From contig NZ_CP107785.1 of the NCBI RefSeq assembly GCF_036345915.1, positions 682,001-746,000 of the forward strand: a stretch of DNA of 64,000 nt, in the 5' to 3' direction. Source of the stretch: Nocardia sp. NBC_00565. Lineage in GTDB: Bacteria; Actinomycetota; Actinomycetes; Mycobacteriales; Mycobacteriaceae. The position numbers and the translations under genes are program-made. Below are positions 43,520-53,919 of the stretch, in pieces. Each line of letters opens with the position of its first letter. The stretch's first letter is position 1. The notes under the pieces were generated by a model. That model saw only the letters and a program-made list of their open reading frames with translations, had not been told where the DNA came from and ran no database searches.

Positions 43520-44149
43520 TTACCCGTCGAGCGCCGCCAGGATGTCGGAGACCTCGGCGCGCTCGCGGAAGTCGCCATTGCGGAATGCGTAGGTGATCCG
43601 CCCGTCCGTCCCGATGACGTAGGTCGCGGTGATCGGTAGTTGCCAGCCGGTGCCGGACAGGTCGGTGCCTGCGGTGACGAAGGCGTCGCGGATGTCCTCG
43701 GCGATAGTGAAGACCAGACCGTACGCGTCGGCGATCTCGTTGCCGGGGTCGGTCAAGACGTCGAATTCCAGAGCGTTGCGCTGCGCCGTGGACGAGGAGT
43801 CGTCGGGGGATTCCGGTGCGACGGCGACCAAGCGCGCGCCGCGAGCGCGGAATTCGGGCAGCGCGGCCTGCAGAGTGCGCAGTTCGAGGTTGCAGTACGG
43901 GCACCAGCCGCCGCGGTAGAAGGACAGCACGACCGGGCCCGCGGTGCGGGCGGTGGCGAGGTCGAATTTCGCTCCGGCCGTGTCGGTCAAGGTGAATCCC
44001 GGTGCGATGGCGCCGACATCGACGGCCTCCCGACCGAGATCGGTGAGCGTTTCGGCATGGGCATCGACGCGGGCCAACAGGTTGGCCGGAACCTGGTTGC
44101 TGATCTGCTCGCGAAGAGTTATTCGCTGTTCGGAGTAGCTTTTGATCAT
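43520..44149 (-). CDS. Peroxiredoxin-like protein (AhpC/TSA family)
   Basis: A 209-residue thioredoxin-fold protein. The active site is FYRGGWCPYCNLELRTLQ, with a CxxC pair rather than the single Cys of typical AhpC, followed by LVAVAPESPDDSSSTAQRN and VLTDPGNEIADAYGLVF. These proteins are thought to reduce peroxides or exchange disulfides. ATG 44149 faces the AraC-type gene, with 85 bases between the two starts; such divergent pairs are usually regulator and target. Confidence 0.85.
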   Translation of the reverse strand: MIKSYSEQRITLREQISNQVPANLLARVDAHAETLTDLGREAVDVGAIAPGFTLTDTAGAKFDLATARTAGPVVLSFYRGGWCPYCNLELRTLQAALPEFRARGARLVAVAPESPDDSSSTAQRNALEFDVLTDPGNEIADAYGLVFTIAEDIRDAFVTAGTDLSGTGWQLPITATYVIGTDGRITYAFRNGDFRERAEVSDILAALDG

Positions 44150-44234
44150 GTGGCCAACGCTACGGCCGTCCGGGTCTCGCGACCATGACCGAGCAGCGCT
44201 GTTTCATAGCCGAAAGTCTCATATCCTGAGTGTC

Positions 44235-45164
44235 ATGGATGTGTTGACCGACGTGCTCGCCGCGACCAAGCTCGGCGGATCGGTGACCGCGAAGCTGACC
44301 GCCGTTGCGCCGTGGGGTATTCGGATGGATGACGTGCCGAAGGCGACGTTCCATGCCGTCATCCAGGGCAGCTGTTGGCTGCGGCGTCCCGGCGTGGGAC
44401 CGGTGCAACTGGCGGCAGGGGATTTCACGCTGATGCCGACCGGTATCGGGCATGCACTGTCGAGCGCGCCCGACAGTGCGCTGGTCCCCAATGAACTGGT
44501 CGAAACCGATGACGTCCCACGCAGATCCATTCGCATCGAGGGCACCGGCGCAGAAACAAAACTCATCTGCGGTGCCTACCGGTACGATGCCTTTCCATCG
44601 CACCCGTTGCTGCGTCTGCTGCCGCCACTGGTGCATCTCCCGGCGGGGCAATCGCCGGAACATCGTGAATTGGCCGACACGCTGCGACTACTCGCCACCG
44701 AGGTCGAGCGGGAACGTCCCGGCGTGCAAACCATCGCCGACCGGCTGGTCGATATCGTGTTCGTCCAGGTGCTGCGCCTGTGGTCCGCGAATCGGGCCGG
44801 TGCGGGCGCGTCTTGGCTTGCGGCGCTGCGGGATCCGGAGGTCTCGCGCGCGATGGAGTTCATGCACGAAGATCCGGGGTGGGCATGGACCGTCGAGGAA
44901 TTGGCCGGGAAGGTCGGCGTCTCGCGCGCCACGCTGGCCCGGCGGTTCACCGCGTTGGTCGGCGAACCGCCGCTGACCTATCTCGCGCGCTGGCGGCTGG
45001 AGCTGGCTGCGCGACGGTTACGTGACAGTCCGGATTCGGTTGCGGCCGTAGGTAAGAGCGTCGGTTACGCATCCGAATTCGCGTTCTCCCGCGCCTTCAA
45101 ACGCGCGCACGGCGCGTCTCCGGCGAACTTCCGGCTGTCGGTCCGCGCACGGACCGACAGCTAG
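44235..45164 (+). CDS. AraC-family regulator with cupin sensor domain
   Basis: A 309-residue regulator. The N-terminal ~180 residues form a cupin_6-type domain (HAVIQGSCWLRRPGVGPVQL, GDFTLMPTGIGHALSSAP, LICGAYRYD). The C-terminal two-HTH AraC domain has WTVEELAGKVGVSRATLARR, FTALVGEPPLTYLARWRLE and VGYASEFAFSRAFKRAHG. This class usually controls a divergent enzyme gene, here the peroxiredoxin-like gene. I chose ATG 44235 rather than the earlier in-frame 44142, which would reach into the neighbour. Confidence 0.9.
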   Translation: MDVLTDVLAATKLGGSVTAKLTAVAPWGIRMDDVPKATFHAVIQGSCWLRRPGVGPVQLAAGDFTLMPTGIGHALSSAPDSALVPNELVETDDVPRRSIRIEGTGAETKLICGAYRYDAFPSHPLLRLLPPLVHLPAGQSPEHRELADTLRLLATEVERERPGVQTIADRLVDIVFVQVLRLWSANRAGAGASWLAALRDPEVSRAMEFMHEDPGWAWTVEELAGKVGVSRATLARRFTALVGEPPLTYLARWRLELAARRLRDSPDSVAAVGKSVGYASEFAFSRAFKRAHGASPANFRLSVRARTDS

Positions 45165-45169
45165 CCCGC

Positions 45170-46708
45170 CTACTCCGTGATGCTGTCTTCGACGGCGATA
45201 TCTTCGATGACCGAGACCAGGGTGCGGACCGGGACGCCGGTGCCGCCCTTGCCGATGTAGCCGAACGGGCCGCCGGTGTTGTAGGCCGGGCCTGCCACGT
45301 CCAGGTGCGCCCACTGCACGCCCTCCGGGACGAACTCCTGGAGGAAGATCGCGGCCGAGAGCATGCCGCCCCAGCGGTGCGGGGCCACATTCGCCAGGTC
45401 GGCGACCTTGGAGTTCAGATCGGCGCGTAGTTCGGTGGGCAGCGGCATGGCCCAACCGTTTTCTCCGGCCAGGCGGGAGATCCGGGCGACGCGGTCGCGG
45501 AAGTCGTCGGTGCCCATCACGCCGGGGGTGCGGGTGCCGAGGGCGACCAGCTGGGCGCCGGTCAGGGTGGCGACGTCGATGAGGTACTCCGGTTCGTCCT
45601 CGCCGGCGCGCACGATCGCGTCGGCCAGGATGAGGCGGCCCTCGGCGTCGGTGTTGAGTACCTCGACGGTCTTGCCGCCGTACTGGGTGAGCACGTCGCC
45701 GGGGCGCTGCGCGGTGGCCGAGGGCATGTTCTCCGCCATCGGGACGGTGGCGATCACGGTGACCGGGAGGTCGAGTTTGGCGGCCGCGATGGTCGCGGCG
45801 ATGACCGCGGCGGCGCCCGCCATATCCGAGGTCATGTTCTCCATATTGGCGGCGGGCTTGATGGAGATGCCGCCGGTGTCGAAGGTGATGCCCTTGCCGA
45901 TCAGTGCGACCTTCTTGTCGCCGCCGCTATAGGTCAGCCGCACCAGTCGGGGCTGGCGCGAGGAGCCCTTGCCGACCCCTAGGACGCCGCCGTAGCCGCC
46001 GTCGGCGAGCGCCTGCTCGTCGAGGATCTCCACCGCCAGACCGGCGGCCTCGCCGAGTGCCTTTGCGCGGGCGGCGAATTCGGCCGGGTACAGGTGGCTG
46101 GGCGGGGTATTGACGAAATCGCGTGCGATGGCGATGGATTCGGCGATCACCCAGTCGTGGTTGAAGCCCTTGCGGTAGGACGCGCTGGGGTCACCCACCA
46201 GCAGCTCGACCTTGCGCACCGGGTACTCGTCCGGTTTGCCGTTGGAGTTCTCGGATTTGAACGAGGTGAAGGTGTACGCGCCGAGGAAGAACCCTTCGGC
46301 GGTGGGGCCGATACCGCCCTCCAGCCCCGACAGCGTGGTCACGGCCAGGCCGACACCGGTCAGCGAACGCGCGGCCACACCTGCCGAGCGGCGGATCTGC
46401 TCGGCGTCGATCTTCTCCGCGGCGCCGAGTCCGACGGCGAGCACGCTCTTCGCGCCGAGACCGGTGGGTGCGGGAATCCGGGTGAGTTCTTCGGCCTTGC
46501 CCTTCGCACCGACGGCGCGCAGCTGTTCCTCCAGCGTCGCGCGCACCTGCGCGGAGAGGATGCCGTCGACGAAGTCGTCCTCCAGGGTGGCGATCGCCGG
46601 GCCGTCCGCACCGGACACCAATCCGATCACCAGTACGTCGGTGTCGGGGCCGATGGTGTCGACCAGGTCCAGTTCCGGTCCGAGCGAGCGATCTGCAGCA
46701 GCGGTCAT
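45170..46708 (-). CDS. pepB: Leucyl aminopeptidase (M17)
   Basis: A 512-residue cytosolic M17 metalloaminopeptidase that trims N-terminal residues from peptides. The C-terminal catalytic domain shows the two-metal site: [19 protein letters not shown] (Lys and Asp ligands) and the signature [13 protein letters not shown] with Asp and Glu ligands; [13 protein letters not shown] follows. The N-terminal regulatory domain is less conserved. ATG 46708 is used; GTG 46714 is two codons earlier and no clear ribosome site decides between them. Equivalent to Rv2213 by position (from memory). A 60-base internal piece of the gene (46470-46530) is duplicated just upstream. Confidence 0.96.
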   Translation of the reverse strand: MTAAADRSLGPELDLVDTIGPDTDVLVIGLVSGADGPAIATLEDDFVDGILSAQVRATLEEQLRAVGAKGKAEELTRIPAPTGLGAKSVLAVGLGAAEKIDAEQIRRSAGVAARSLTGVGLAVTTLSGLEGGIGPTAEGFFLGAYTFTSFKSENSNGKPDEYPVRKVELLVGDPSASYRKGFNHDWVIAESIAIARDFVNTPPSHLYPAEFAARAKALGEAAGLAVEILDEQALADGGYGGVLGVGKGSSRQPRLVRLTYSGGDKKVALIGKGITFDTGGISIKPAANMENMTSDMAGAAAVIAATIAAAKLDLPVTVIATVPMAENMPSATAQRPGDVLTQYGGKTVEVLNTDAEGRLILADAIVRAGEDEPEYLIDVATLTGAQLVALGTRTPGVMGTDDFRDRVARISRLAGENGWAMPLPTELRADLNSKVADLANVAPHRWGGMLSAAIFLQEFVPEGVQWAHLDVAGPAYNTGGPFGYIGKGGTGVPVRTLVSVIEDIAVEDSITE

Positions 46709-46837
46709 GGGCACAGGCTATTCGGTCGGTGGCGGGTGGCGCACTGTGACGTCGCCGGGGCGCAGTCCGGACCTGCGGTTTTTGCGGCGGTGTCGGATGT
46801 CGGCCGTTAGCATTGGCGACGAGGAAGATCGTTTCGC

Positions 46838-46985
46838 GGCCCACCCCCTGCCCGAGGGCGGTCCGACGCTGCTGCCGATGGGGTTCGCGGCTGACCGAGC
46901 GGCACGGGCCCGAGTCTTCGGGGCGGGGGAATCCGGGTGAGTTCCTTCGACCTCGCCCGTCGCGCCGACGGCGGGCAGATCAGCT
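46838..46985. repeat. Scar built from pieces of the two flanking genes
   Basis: Bases 46838-46925 closely match 47649-47742, the end of the acetyltransferase gene plus the bases after its stop (shared string GACCGAGCGGCAC and CTGCCCGAGG). Bases 46925-46985 closely match 46470-46530 inside pepB (shared GGGAATCCGGGTGAGTT). The rest of the 390-base gap (46709-47098) is unrecognised; an 11-base direct repeat TTGGTGAAAGG lies at about 47053 and 47080 just before the acetyltransferase. Confidence 0.7.
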
Positions 46986-47098
46986 CGGACGGTGGACACT
47001 GCACTCCGACATCGTCGACCTGCGCGTGTGGCGATGCCCGAAACTGGTCCATACATTGGTGAAAGGCGGATCGTTTCGTTGGTGAAAGGGTTGACCTG

Positions 47099-47707
47099 AT
47101 GACAGCGCTCACGGTTCGGCGGGCAGACGGCGACCTTCGCGAGGTGGTGCTCGAGGCATTCGCCGCCGGCTGCGTCGACGAGGTAGTGAACGCGTGGGTG
47201 CTGGAGGGCTATCCCATCGAGCGGTTCCTCTCCGCCTACACGCCCGCCATAATCGACCAGGCGCTGCGTGACGACGAGGTGTGGGTCGCGGGGGCCGGGG
47301 ACGAGATCTGGGCGGTGTCGTTGTGGCAGCACATCACCTCGGCGGCGCGATTCGAGGCGGAGGCCGTCGAAGCGGCGCAGCGCGCGGCGGCGGCACCGGA
47401 GCTGCGCCCGCTGCGCCGAGCGTCCACGGTCATGGCGCTGCTCGCCCGGGAACATCCGCGGGAGTTTCCGCACCGCTATCTCCAGGTGATCGTCACGGTC
47501 CCGGAGCATCGGGGTAACGGCGCGGGCGCGGCGATACTCGCCGATCGGTTGAAAGCTGCTTCGGACGAGGGGATTCCGGCGTTTCTGGAGGCCAGCACGG
47601 AACGCTCCGCGCGGTTGTACACGCGCATGGGATTCGTGTCCGACGGCACGGCCCACACCCTGCCCGAGGATGGTCCGACGCTGCTGCCGTTGTGGTATCG
47701 CGGCTGA
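47099..47707 (+). CDS. GNAT-family acetyltransferase
   Basis: A 202-residue GNAT protein. The acetyl-CoA binding part reads HRYLQVIVTVPEHRGNGAGA, with RxxGxG/A as expected, then LEASTERSARLYTRMGFVSD and a final GPTLLPLWYR. The N-terminal half is helical and binds the unknown substrate. ATG 47099 is preceded by AAAGGG. It is followed by gcvT in the same direction with 49 bases between. The last ~30 codons have a diverged copy upstream at 46838. Confidence 0.85.
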   Translation: MTALTVRRADGDLREVVLEAFAAGCVDEVVNAWVLEGYPIERFLSAYTPAIIDQALRDDEVWVAGAGDEIWAVSLWQHITSAARFEAEAVEAAQRAAAAPELRPLRRASTVMALLAREHPREFPHRYLQVIVTVPEHRGNGAGAAILADRLKAASDEGIPAFLEASTERSARLYTRMGFVSDGTAHTLPEDGPTLLPLWYRG

Positions 47708-47756
47708 CCGAGCGGCACCGGCCCGAGTCCGCGGGACGCGGCGTTAAGCTCGCCGG

Positions 47757-48857
47757 GTGACCGATACGACTCTGCTGCAAGGCCCGATCCATGACGTGCA
47801 CGTCGAGCTCGGGGCGAAGTTCGCGCCGTTCGGCGGGTGGGAAATGCCGGTGTCGTATGCGGGGACGGTCGGTGAGCATCAGGCGGTGCGCACCACCGTC
47901 GGGCTGTTCGATGTGAGTCACCTCGGCAAGGCGACCGTGCGCGGGCCGGGCGCGGCGGAGTTCGTGAATTCGGCGCTCACCAATGATCTCGGTCGGATCC
48001 GGCCGGGGAAGGCGCAGTACACGCTGTGCTGTGCGCCCGACGGCGGTGTGATCGACGATCTGATCGCCTACTACGTCAGCGATGAGGAGATCTTCCTGGT
48101 CCCCAATGCCGCCAACACCGCGGCGGTGGTGGCCGAGTTGCAGAAGGTGGCGCCGGCGGGCATCACGGTGACCGATGAGCACCGCGAGTACGGCGTATTC
48201 GCGGTGCAGGGCCCGCGGTCGACGGAGGTCCTCACCGCACTCGGACTGCCGACCGATATGGAGTACATGGCCTACGCCGACGCCGAGTGGGACGGCCGCC
48301 GGGTCCGGGTCTGCCGCACCGGTTACACCGGCGAACACGGTTACGAGCTGCTGCCGCGCTGGGCCGATGCCGCGCCGCTGTTCCGCGCGCTCGTCGAGCA
48401 GGTCCGCGCGCACGACGGGCAACCCGCTGGGCTGGGAGCCCGCGATACGTTGCGCACCGAAATGGGTTATCCGCTGCACGGACACGAACTGTCCCTGGAG
48501 ATTTCGCCGGTGCAGGCGCGGTGCGGCTGGGCGGTCGGCTGGAAGAAACCCGAGTTCTGGGGCAAAGCCGCACTGGAGCAGGAGAAGTCGGCGGGGCCGC
48601 GGCGAATCCTGTTGGGGCTCGAGGCGCTCGACCGCGGTGTGTTGCGTCAGGGGCAGAGCGTATTGCGCGACGGCGAACCGGTCGGCGAAACCACCTCGGG
48701 CACCTTTTCACCCACCCGGCAGATCGGCATCGCCCTGGCCTTGATCGACACCGAGGCGGGCCTCGAGCCCGGTACCGAGGTCGAGGTGGACGTGCGCGGA
48801 CGCCGCCTGCGCTGCGAGGTCATCCGTCCGCCGTTCGTCCAGGTCCGGACCTCCTGA
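47757..48857 (+). CDS. gcvT: Aminomethyltransferase (glycine cleavage T protein)
   Basis: A 366-residue T protein, which takes the aminomethyl group from lipoylated H protein and passes the carbon to tetrahydrofolate, releasing ammonia. Typical motifs are [44 protein letters not shown] and [20 protein letters not shown], including the Asp region that positions folate. Start GTG 47757. The lipoate that the H protein needs is made by the nearby lipA and lipB. No gcvP or gcvH is visible in the window. Confidence 0.96.
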   Translation: MTDTTLLQGPIHDVHVELGAKFAPFGGWEMPVSYAGTVGEHQAVRTTVGLFDVSHLGKATVRGPGAAEFVNSALTNDLGRIRPGKAQYTLCCAPDGGVIDDLIAYYVSDEEIFLVPNAANTAAVVAELQKVAPAGITVTDEHREYGVFAVQGPRSTEVLTALGLPTDMEYMAYADAEWDGRRVRVCRTGYTGEHGYELLPRWADAAPLFRALVEQVRAHDGQPAGLGARDTLRTEMGYPLHGHELSLEISPVQARCGWAVGWKKPEFWGKAALEQEKSAGPRRILLGLEALDRGVLRQGQSVLRDGEPVGETTSGTFSPTRQIGIALALIDTEAGLEPGTEVEVDVRGRRLRCEVIRPPFVQVRTS

Positions 48858-48914
48858 CCCGAGCTTGCCGAACACGCGCGTCGCGGCGGATCGGCGCCGG
48901 ATAGGATCAGGCTC

Positions 48915-50015
48915 ATGACCGTTGCCGCACAGTTCACCCGTCTTCCGCATCCCGCGCCCACCCCGGCGCAGCGGGTACAGGAGATTCTGGTGGCACCGGG
49001 GTTCGGACGCTTCTTCACCGACCACATGGTCTCCATCGACTACACCGAGGGTGACGGGTGGGGCAATGCCCGCGTCGAGCCGTACGGGCCGTTGGCGATG
49101 GATCCGGCGACGATGGTGTTCCACTACGGACAGGCCATCTTCGAGGGGCTGAAGGCCTACCGCCAGAACGACGGCAGCGTCTCCTGTTTCCGTATCGACG
49201 CGAACGCGACGCGCTTCCGGAAGTCCGCGCGCCGGATGGCGATGGCGGAGCTGCCCGAGGAGCTGTTCATCGAGTCGGTGCGTCAGCTGCTCGAGGTCGA
49301 CGGCAGCTGGGTGCCCGCGGCCGGCGGCGAGGAGTCGCTGTACCTGCGGCCGTTCATGTTCGCCACCGAGACCGGGTTGGGCGTCAAACCCGCCTCCGCC
49401 TACAAGTACCTGCTGCTGGGTTCGCCTGCGGGCGCGTACTTCCCGCGCGGGGTGAAGCCGGTGCGGGTGTGGTTGTCCACCGAATACGTGCGGGCCGCAC
49501 CGGGCGGCACCGGTGAGGCGAAGGTCGCGGGCAACTACGCGGCCTCACTGCTGGCGCAGGCGCAGGCCTCCGAGCAGGGGTGCGACCAGGTCGTCTGGCT
49601 GGATGCCTGTGAGCGCCGCTATGTCGAGGAGATGGGTACCAACAACCTGTTCTTCGTCTTCGGTTCCGGCTCCGAGGCACGGCTGGTCACTCCCGAACTG
49701 TCGGGTTCGCTGCTGCCCGGCATCACCCGCGACTCGCTGCTGACCCTGGCCGCCGATGCGGGCTATGTGGTCGAGGAGCGCAAGGTTTCGGTCGAGGAGT
49801 GGCGTAAGGGCGCCGAATCCGGTGAGATCACCGAGGTTTTCGCGTGCGGAACCGCCGCAGTCATCACGCCCGTCGGCTGGGTTCGTTCCGCCGACGGTGA
49901 ATTCGCTGTCGGCGGTGGGGAACCCGGTGAGGTCACCATGGCGCTGCGGGATACGTTGACCGGAATCCAGCGCGGCACCTTCGCCGATATCCACGGGTGG
50001 ATGCGCGGAATGTAG
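48915..50015 (+). CDS. ilvE: Branched-chain amino acid aminotransferase
   Basis: A 366-residue class IV PLP aminotransferase that carries out the last step of Leu, Ile and Val synthesis and the first of their breakdown. Recognisable parts: [38 protein letters not shown], the lysine region [16 protein letters not shown] (Schiff-base Lys) and [13 protein letters not shown]. The C-terminal half has [17 protein letters not shown]. Length and start (ATG 48915) are normal for the family. It lies 57 bases after gcvT in the same direction, as in related genomes. Confidence 0.96.
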   Translation: MTVAAQFTRLPHPAPTPAQRVQEILVAPGFGRFFTDHMVSIDYTEGDGWGNARVEPYGPLAMDPATMVFHYGQAIFEGLKAYRQNDGSVSCFRIDANATRFRKSARRMAMAELPEELFIESVRQLLEVDGSWVPAAGGEESLYLRPFMFATETGLGVKPASAYKYLLLGSPAGAYFPRGVKPVRVWLSTEYVRAAPGGTGEAKVAGNYAASLLAQAQASEQGCDQVVWLDACERRYVEEMGTNNLFFVFGSGSEARLVTPELSGSLLPGITRDSLLTLAADAGYVVEERKVSVEEWRKGAESGEITEVFACGTAAVITPVGWVRSADGEFAVGGGEPGEVTMALRDTLTGIQRGTFADIHGWMRGM

Positions 50016-50082
50016 TCCTGCCGGTCCCCGCGAGCGGGACATGACGGTGACTGTTTTGCGCGGCCACGTCCCGTTCGCGAAC

Positions 50083-50796
50083 TCAGCTGGGCATGAACAT
50101 ATGCCATTCCTCTAGCGTCTGCGGGCGCATCACGTAGTTGGTGTCCTTGACCGAGGACAGTGCGGCGAAGGGTTCCTGGGAGTACCAGTGGCCCGGGTAG
50201 ACGACGGGGTCGCCGGACAGACCTGCCAGATAGCGCAGGCTGCGGAACATTTCGTCGGAGTCGCCGCCCGGAAAGTCGGTGCGGCCGCAGCCGTCGACGA
50301 AGAGCGTGTCGCCCGCGATGAGGCGATTGTCGAACAGGAAGCACTGGCTGCCCGGAGTATGGCCCGGGGTGTGCAGCAGTTCGATGTCGAAGGCGCCGAC
50401 GCTGATCTTGTCGCCGTGCTCGTGGCCGGTGAGTTCGCTGGGCGCGATACCGGTGACGTTGGCGACCCAGGACAGCTCCTCGGCATTCACGTGCACCGGA
50501 ACGCTGGTCTTCTCGAGCAGTTCGCGCACCCCGCGCAGCGTGAAGCCGAGCATGGTGCCGCCGACGTGATCGGGATGGTGGTGGGTGGCGAGCACCCCGG
50601 TCAACCGCAATCCGTCGCCTCCGGCGATATCGACCAGATCGCCCGCCGCATACGCCGGATCGACCACAACGCACTCCCCGGACTCCCGATCGCCGATCAA
50701 ATACGCGAAGTTCCGCATCTGCGTCGCGATCGGATCACCCACGGCGAAGTCTCGACCGGATAACAGCTGACGAAAATACAGGCGCTCGGAAGACAT
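50083..50796 (-). CDS. MBL-fold hydrolase (glyoxalase II-like)
   Basis: A 237-residue metallo-beta-lactamase-fold protein. The metal motif is LATHHHPDHVGG, with further ligands in HTPGHTPGSQCFLF and AGDTLFVDGCGR and a late His in VVYPGHWY. These proteins hydrolyse thioesters or related substrates; this type is close to glyoxalase II or persulfide dioxygenase families, but the substrate is unknown. ATG 50796 begins the family homology (MSSERLYFRQLLSGRDF); the longer frame upstream is not supported. It converges with ilvE. Confidence 0.9.
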   Translation of the reverse strand: MSSERLYFRQLLSGRDFAVGDPIATQMRNFAYLIGDRESGECVVVDPAYAAGDLVDIAGGDGLRLTGVLATHHHPDHVGGTMLGFTLRGVRELLEKTSVPVHVNAEELSWVANVTGIAPSELTGHEHGDKISVGAFDIELLHTPGHTPGSQCFLFDNRLIAGDTLFVDGCGRTDFPGGDSDEMFRSLRYLAGLSGDPVVYPGHWYSQEPFAALSSVKDTNYVMRPQTLEEWHMFMPS

Positions 50797-51003
50797 ACCG
50801 CTCACCTTATTGCCCGACCCAGACAATGCGCGCACCACGCCAGCTATCGCCCCATCTTCGGTGCTTCCGGCCCGGTTCCGGCGATGCCAGATGTAGCGGA
50901 CAATCGTCGATGCGGCGGATGGCACACCCCCTGCCGTGCTGGCGGCCGCTGGACCGCAGCGCTGGCACCACCCGTCCGCGTCCGGTCGACCAGGGCCCAG
51001 TTT

Positions 51004-51753
51004 TCAGGTGCCGAGGGATAGTCCGGCGGCGGTGACCGCGACGGATATTTCCAGTGTTGCGCCGAGGATGTCACCGGAGAGTCCGCCGAAGCGGCGGGTG
51101 GTGTGGCGGACCAGTACTGTCGAAATGCCAAGGGCGACAAGCACAACGAGTGGGCCGAGCCAGCGGTGCTCCGGGACGGCGAAGATGGCGGCGGCAAGGG
51201 CGAGCACCGCCCAGAGCGCCGAAGTGATCGGGCGCTGCGTGCCGGCGACCAGCGCACCGAAGCCGGTCTCGGGTGCGGCATCGATGCCACGGCGACAGGC
51301 GATAACCACTGCCACCCGTCCCACGGCCACCGCCAGCACCACCGCGAACCACCGGTCCGCCTGCGCCAGCCCCGCGAACGAAAACGCTTGAACCCCAACG
51401 GCGAACACGATCGCGGCCACCCCGAACGGCCCCGCACCACCACTTTTCATGATCTGCCTGGCCCGCTCGGGCGAACCATAGGACCCCAACCCGTCCATGG
51501 TGTCGGCCAGCCCATCCAAATGCATACCCCGCGTAATAAGCGCCAGCCCCGCAACCACCACCAGCCCCGCCAGCGCCGCACTAGCCCCAAGCCACACCAG
51601 CACCCACAACAACCCGGCCGCCCCGACTCCGAGCCCGGCCCCGACCACCGGCGCCAACGCAATTGCCCGCCCCGCCGCCCCGCGATCAACGCTGTCCGGC
51701 CCACGCACCGGCAACACCGTCAACCAGGACACCACGAGCCGCAGTCCATTCAC
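51004..51753 (-). CDS. cobS: Adenosylcobinamide-GDP ribazoletransferase (CobS)
   Basis: A 249-residue membrane protein with five to six hydrophobic helices. It joins adenosylcobinamide-GDP to alpha-ribazole in the last part of cobalamin synthesis. The signature GMHLDGLADTMDGLGSYGSP is present, then MKSGGAGPFGVAAIVF and RRFGGLSGDILGATLEISVA near the end. GTG 51753 starts the family homology (NGLRLVVSWLTVLPV); an earlier start at 51828 adds an Arg-rich segment without similarity. With cobT and cobU upstream on the same strand it forms the nucleotide-loop set. Confidence 0.94.
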   Translation of the reverse strand: MNGLRLVVSWLTVLPVRGPDSVDRGAAGRAIALAPVVGAGLGVGAAGLLWVLVWLGASAALAGLVVVAGLALITRGMHLDGLADTMDGLGSYGSPERARQIMKSGGAGPFGVAAIVFAVGVQAFSFAGLAQADRWFAVVLAVAVGRVAVVIACRRGIDAAPETGFGALVAGTQRPITSALWAVLALAAAIFAVPEHRWLGPLVVLVALGISTVLVRHTTRRFGGLSGDILGATLEISVAVTAAGLSLGT

Positions 51754-51994
51754 GTCATCGACCCGACCCGGACGAGGCCGCACCAGCGCCCCTCGAGCCC
51801 CGCCGGTGCATCGGGAACCGCACCGCACGCTGGCATGTGGCCGCTGTTGTCATTCGGTGCGGTCCGAGCGGGCCGTCGGGCCCGGCGGTGCATCGCGAGT
51901 TTGGCGGCAATCGGATTCGCCGACATTGCGGCCGCCTGATCGGCCGCCCGGACGCAGGCGAGGGTGCGGTGCGTGAGCGGGTGCGGCCGCCTGC

Positions 51995-53095
51995 TCATTT
52001 CTGCAGGTTCGGCTGCTGGGCTGCGCCGGTCTCCGGTGTGTCTTCGGTGTCCGAATCGGCCGTGCTCACACCTGCTTCGGCGAACGTTGCCATTTCGGCG
52101 AGGGTGGCTACGGCGGCGCGGAGGATGGGGAGGGCGGTGAGGGCGCCGGAGCCTTCGCCAAGCCGCATGTCGAGGTCGAGGAGGGGATCCAGGCGCAGGT
52201 GTTGTAGGGCGAGAGTGTGGGCGGGTTCGGTCGATCGGTGGCCCGCGAGCCACCACGTGCTTGCGCCCGCGGCGAGGTCCTCGGCGACCAGGGCCGCCGC
52301 GGTGACGACGACACCGTCGAGGATGACGGGGGTACGGCGGGTCGCGGCTTGGGCGAGGAAGCCCGCCATGGCGGCGAAATCGGCGCCCGCGGCCACCCGC
52401 AGCAGTTCGACCGGGTCCTTGGCGGCGGGGCGGGCGCGACGCATGGCGTCGCGGATCGCGGCTACCTTGCGGACCCAGCCCGCGTCGTCGATGCCGGTGC
52501 CGCGGCCGACGGCGGCGATCGGTTCGGTATCGGTGAGGGTCGCGATGAGCACCGTCGCCGGGGTCGTATTGCCGATGCCCATATCGCCCGCGATGAGTAG
52601 GTCCGCGCCCGCGTCGATCTCCTCGTCGGCGATCGCCTTGCCCGCGGCCAGTGCGGCCTGGATCTCGTCGTCGCTGAGCGCGTCCTCGCGGTCGATCGCC
52701 CCGCTGGAGCGGCGCACCTTGTGCTCGGCGACCCGCGGATCGGTATCGGCGTCGACGGAGATGTCGACAACGCGCACGGTCGCGTCCGCCACCGCGGCCA
52801 GCGTATTCACCGCCGCGCCGCCGCCGAGGAAATTGGCGACCATCTGCGCGGTCACCTCACTCGGATACGCCGAAACACCATGGCGCGCAACACCGTGATC
52901 CCCGGCGAACACCACCACCCGCGCCCGCTCGAACTGCTTCGGCGGGCACACGCCCTGGCACGCCGACACCCAGTTCCCGAGCGTCTCGAGCCGCCCGAGC
53001 GCTCCACCGGGTTTGGTCAGCTGCGCCTGCCGCTGCTCCGCCGCCGCCCGAATCTGCGCATCAGGTGGCGCAACTGGTCCGAATCCGTCTATCAC
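51995..53095 (-). CDS. cobT: Nicotinate-nucleotide-dimethylbenzimidazole phosphoribosyltransferase (CobT)
   Basis: A 366-residue CobT that activates the lower-ligand base of cobalamin with ribose phosphate from nicotinate mononucleotide. Visible family motifs are [55 protein letters not shown] and [18 protein letters not shown], the last holding the catalytic Glu. Start GTG 53095. The 257 bases to cobU and the 241 bases to cobS contain no further gene that I can recognise, so the three cob genes may not share one short transcript. Confidence 0.95.
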   Translation of the reverse strand: MIDGFGPVAPPDAQIRAAAEQRQAQLTKPGGALGRLETLGNWVSACQGVCPPKQFERARVVVFAGDHGVARHGVSAYPSEVTAQMVANFLGGGAAVNTLAAVADATVRVVDISVDADTDPRVAEHKVRRSSGAIDREDALSDDEIQAALAAGKAIADEEIDAGADLLIAGDMGIGNTTPATVLIATLTDTEPIAAVGRGTGIDDAGWVRKVAAIRDAMRRARPAAKDPVELLRVAAGADFAAMAGFLAQAATRRTPVILDGVVVTAAALVAEDLAAGASTWWLAGHRSTEPAHTLALQHLRLDPLLDLDMRLGEGSGALTALPILRAAVATLAEMATFAEAGVSTADSDTEDTPETGAAQQPNLQK

Positions 53096-53352
53096 AATCG
53101 AGCCTTTCCGGGTCGGGGCAGTTCATTCCTACACCGCGCAGTCCTTACCCCGCCCAATCTTGCCGCCACCCCCGCCACCCACCCCAACTGCCCCTCAGAA
53201 GGACTGCCGACCGGTTGTCGGGCAAGGGGTGTGCACTCCTCTTGTGTGAGCTGCACACCCTGTGCACGGGAGTGCACCCTTAGCCAGACGGAGGGGCGCG
53301 AATCTTGGGTGCGCCGCTTCTTCGGTGCCGCGTTCAGGTGGGTGCATTGGGC

Positions 53353-53907
53353 CTACTTCAGGCGCAGAGGCAGGCCTGCGACGATGAGGAAAGCTTCGTC
53401 GCAGGCCTGGGCGAGGTGCTGGTTGAGGGTGCCGATTTCGTCGCGGAACAGGCGGCCGGAGCGGGTGGCGGGAATGATCCCCATGCCGACCTCGGGGGTG
53501 ACGATCACCAAGCGGCCGGAGTAGGTGGCGACAGCGTCGACCAAGGCGTCGACGTCGGGAGCGATGGTGCCGCGCGGGGCATCCCAGGCGTCGCGGGCGT
53601 CGATGCGGGCGGTCAGCCAGGTGCCGGCGTCGTCGATCAGCGTTGTTCCGGCGAAGGGGTCGGCGGTGAGAACCGCTGCCGGATCGGCACTTTCGAGCAC
53701 CGTCCAGTCGGCCGGTCGACGGTCGCGGTGGCGGGCGATGCGTTCGGCGAAGTCGAGATCGGCGGGATCGGGCATCGCGGTCGCGACATAGCGCACCGGC
53801 CCACCCTCGGCTGCCAACACCTCCGCGAATGCGGACTTGCCGGATCGCGCTCCGCCGAGCACGAGAACGCGGTGTGCGCGGCTACTGGTAGATGAGCTGT
53901 CCGACAC
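53353..53907 (-). CDS. cobU: Adenosylcobinamide kinase / guanylyltransferase (CobU)
   Basis: A 184-residue bifunctional CobU that phosphorylates adenosylcobinamide and converts it to the GDP form, the substrate of CobS. The P-loop is VLVLGGARSGKSAFAE; the guanylylation His lies in AERIARHRDRRPADW, and LTARIDARDAWDAPRG and VIVTPEVGMGIIPATRSGRL follow. Length is normal. It starts 12 bases after the upstream GlxA-type regulator on the same strand, so both may be read from one promoter. No B12 riboswitch was recognised upstream. Confidence 0.94.
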   Translation of the reverse strand: MSDSSSTSSRAHRVLVLGGARSGKSAFAEVLAAEGGPVRYVATAMPDPADLDFAERIARHRDRRPADWTVLESADPAAVLTADPFAGTTLIDDAGTWLTARIDARDAWDAPRGTIAPDVDALVDAVATYSGRLVIVTPEVGMGIIPATRSGRLFRDEIGTLNQHLAQACDEAFLIVAGLPLRLK

Positions 53908-53919
53908 CGCAGCACCGTA

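Noticed and set aside
45363..46940. Plus-strand frames opposite pepB
   Set aside because: Ser/Pro/Arg-rich shadows; the M17 signature fixes the minus strand as coding.
53096..53352. Possible cobalamin riboswitch near the cob genes
   Set aside because: I could not find the B12-box or the expected paired elements between cobU and cobT or upstream of cobU.
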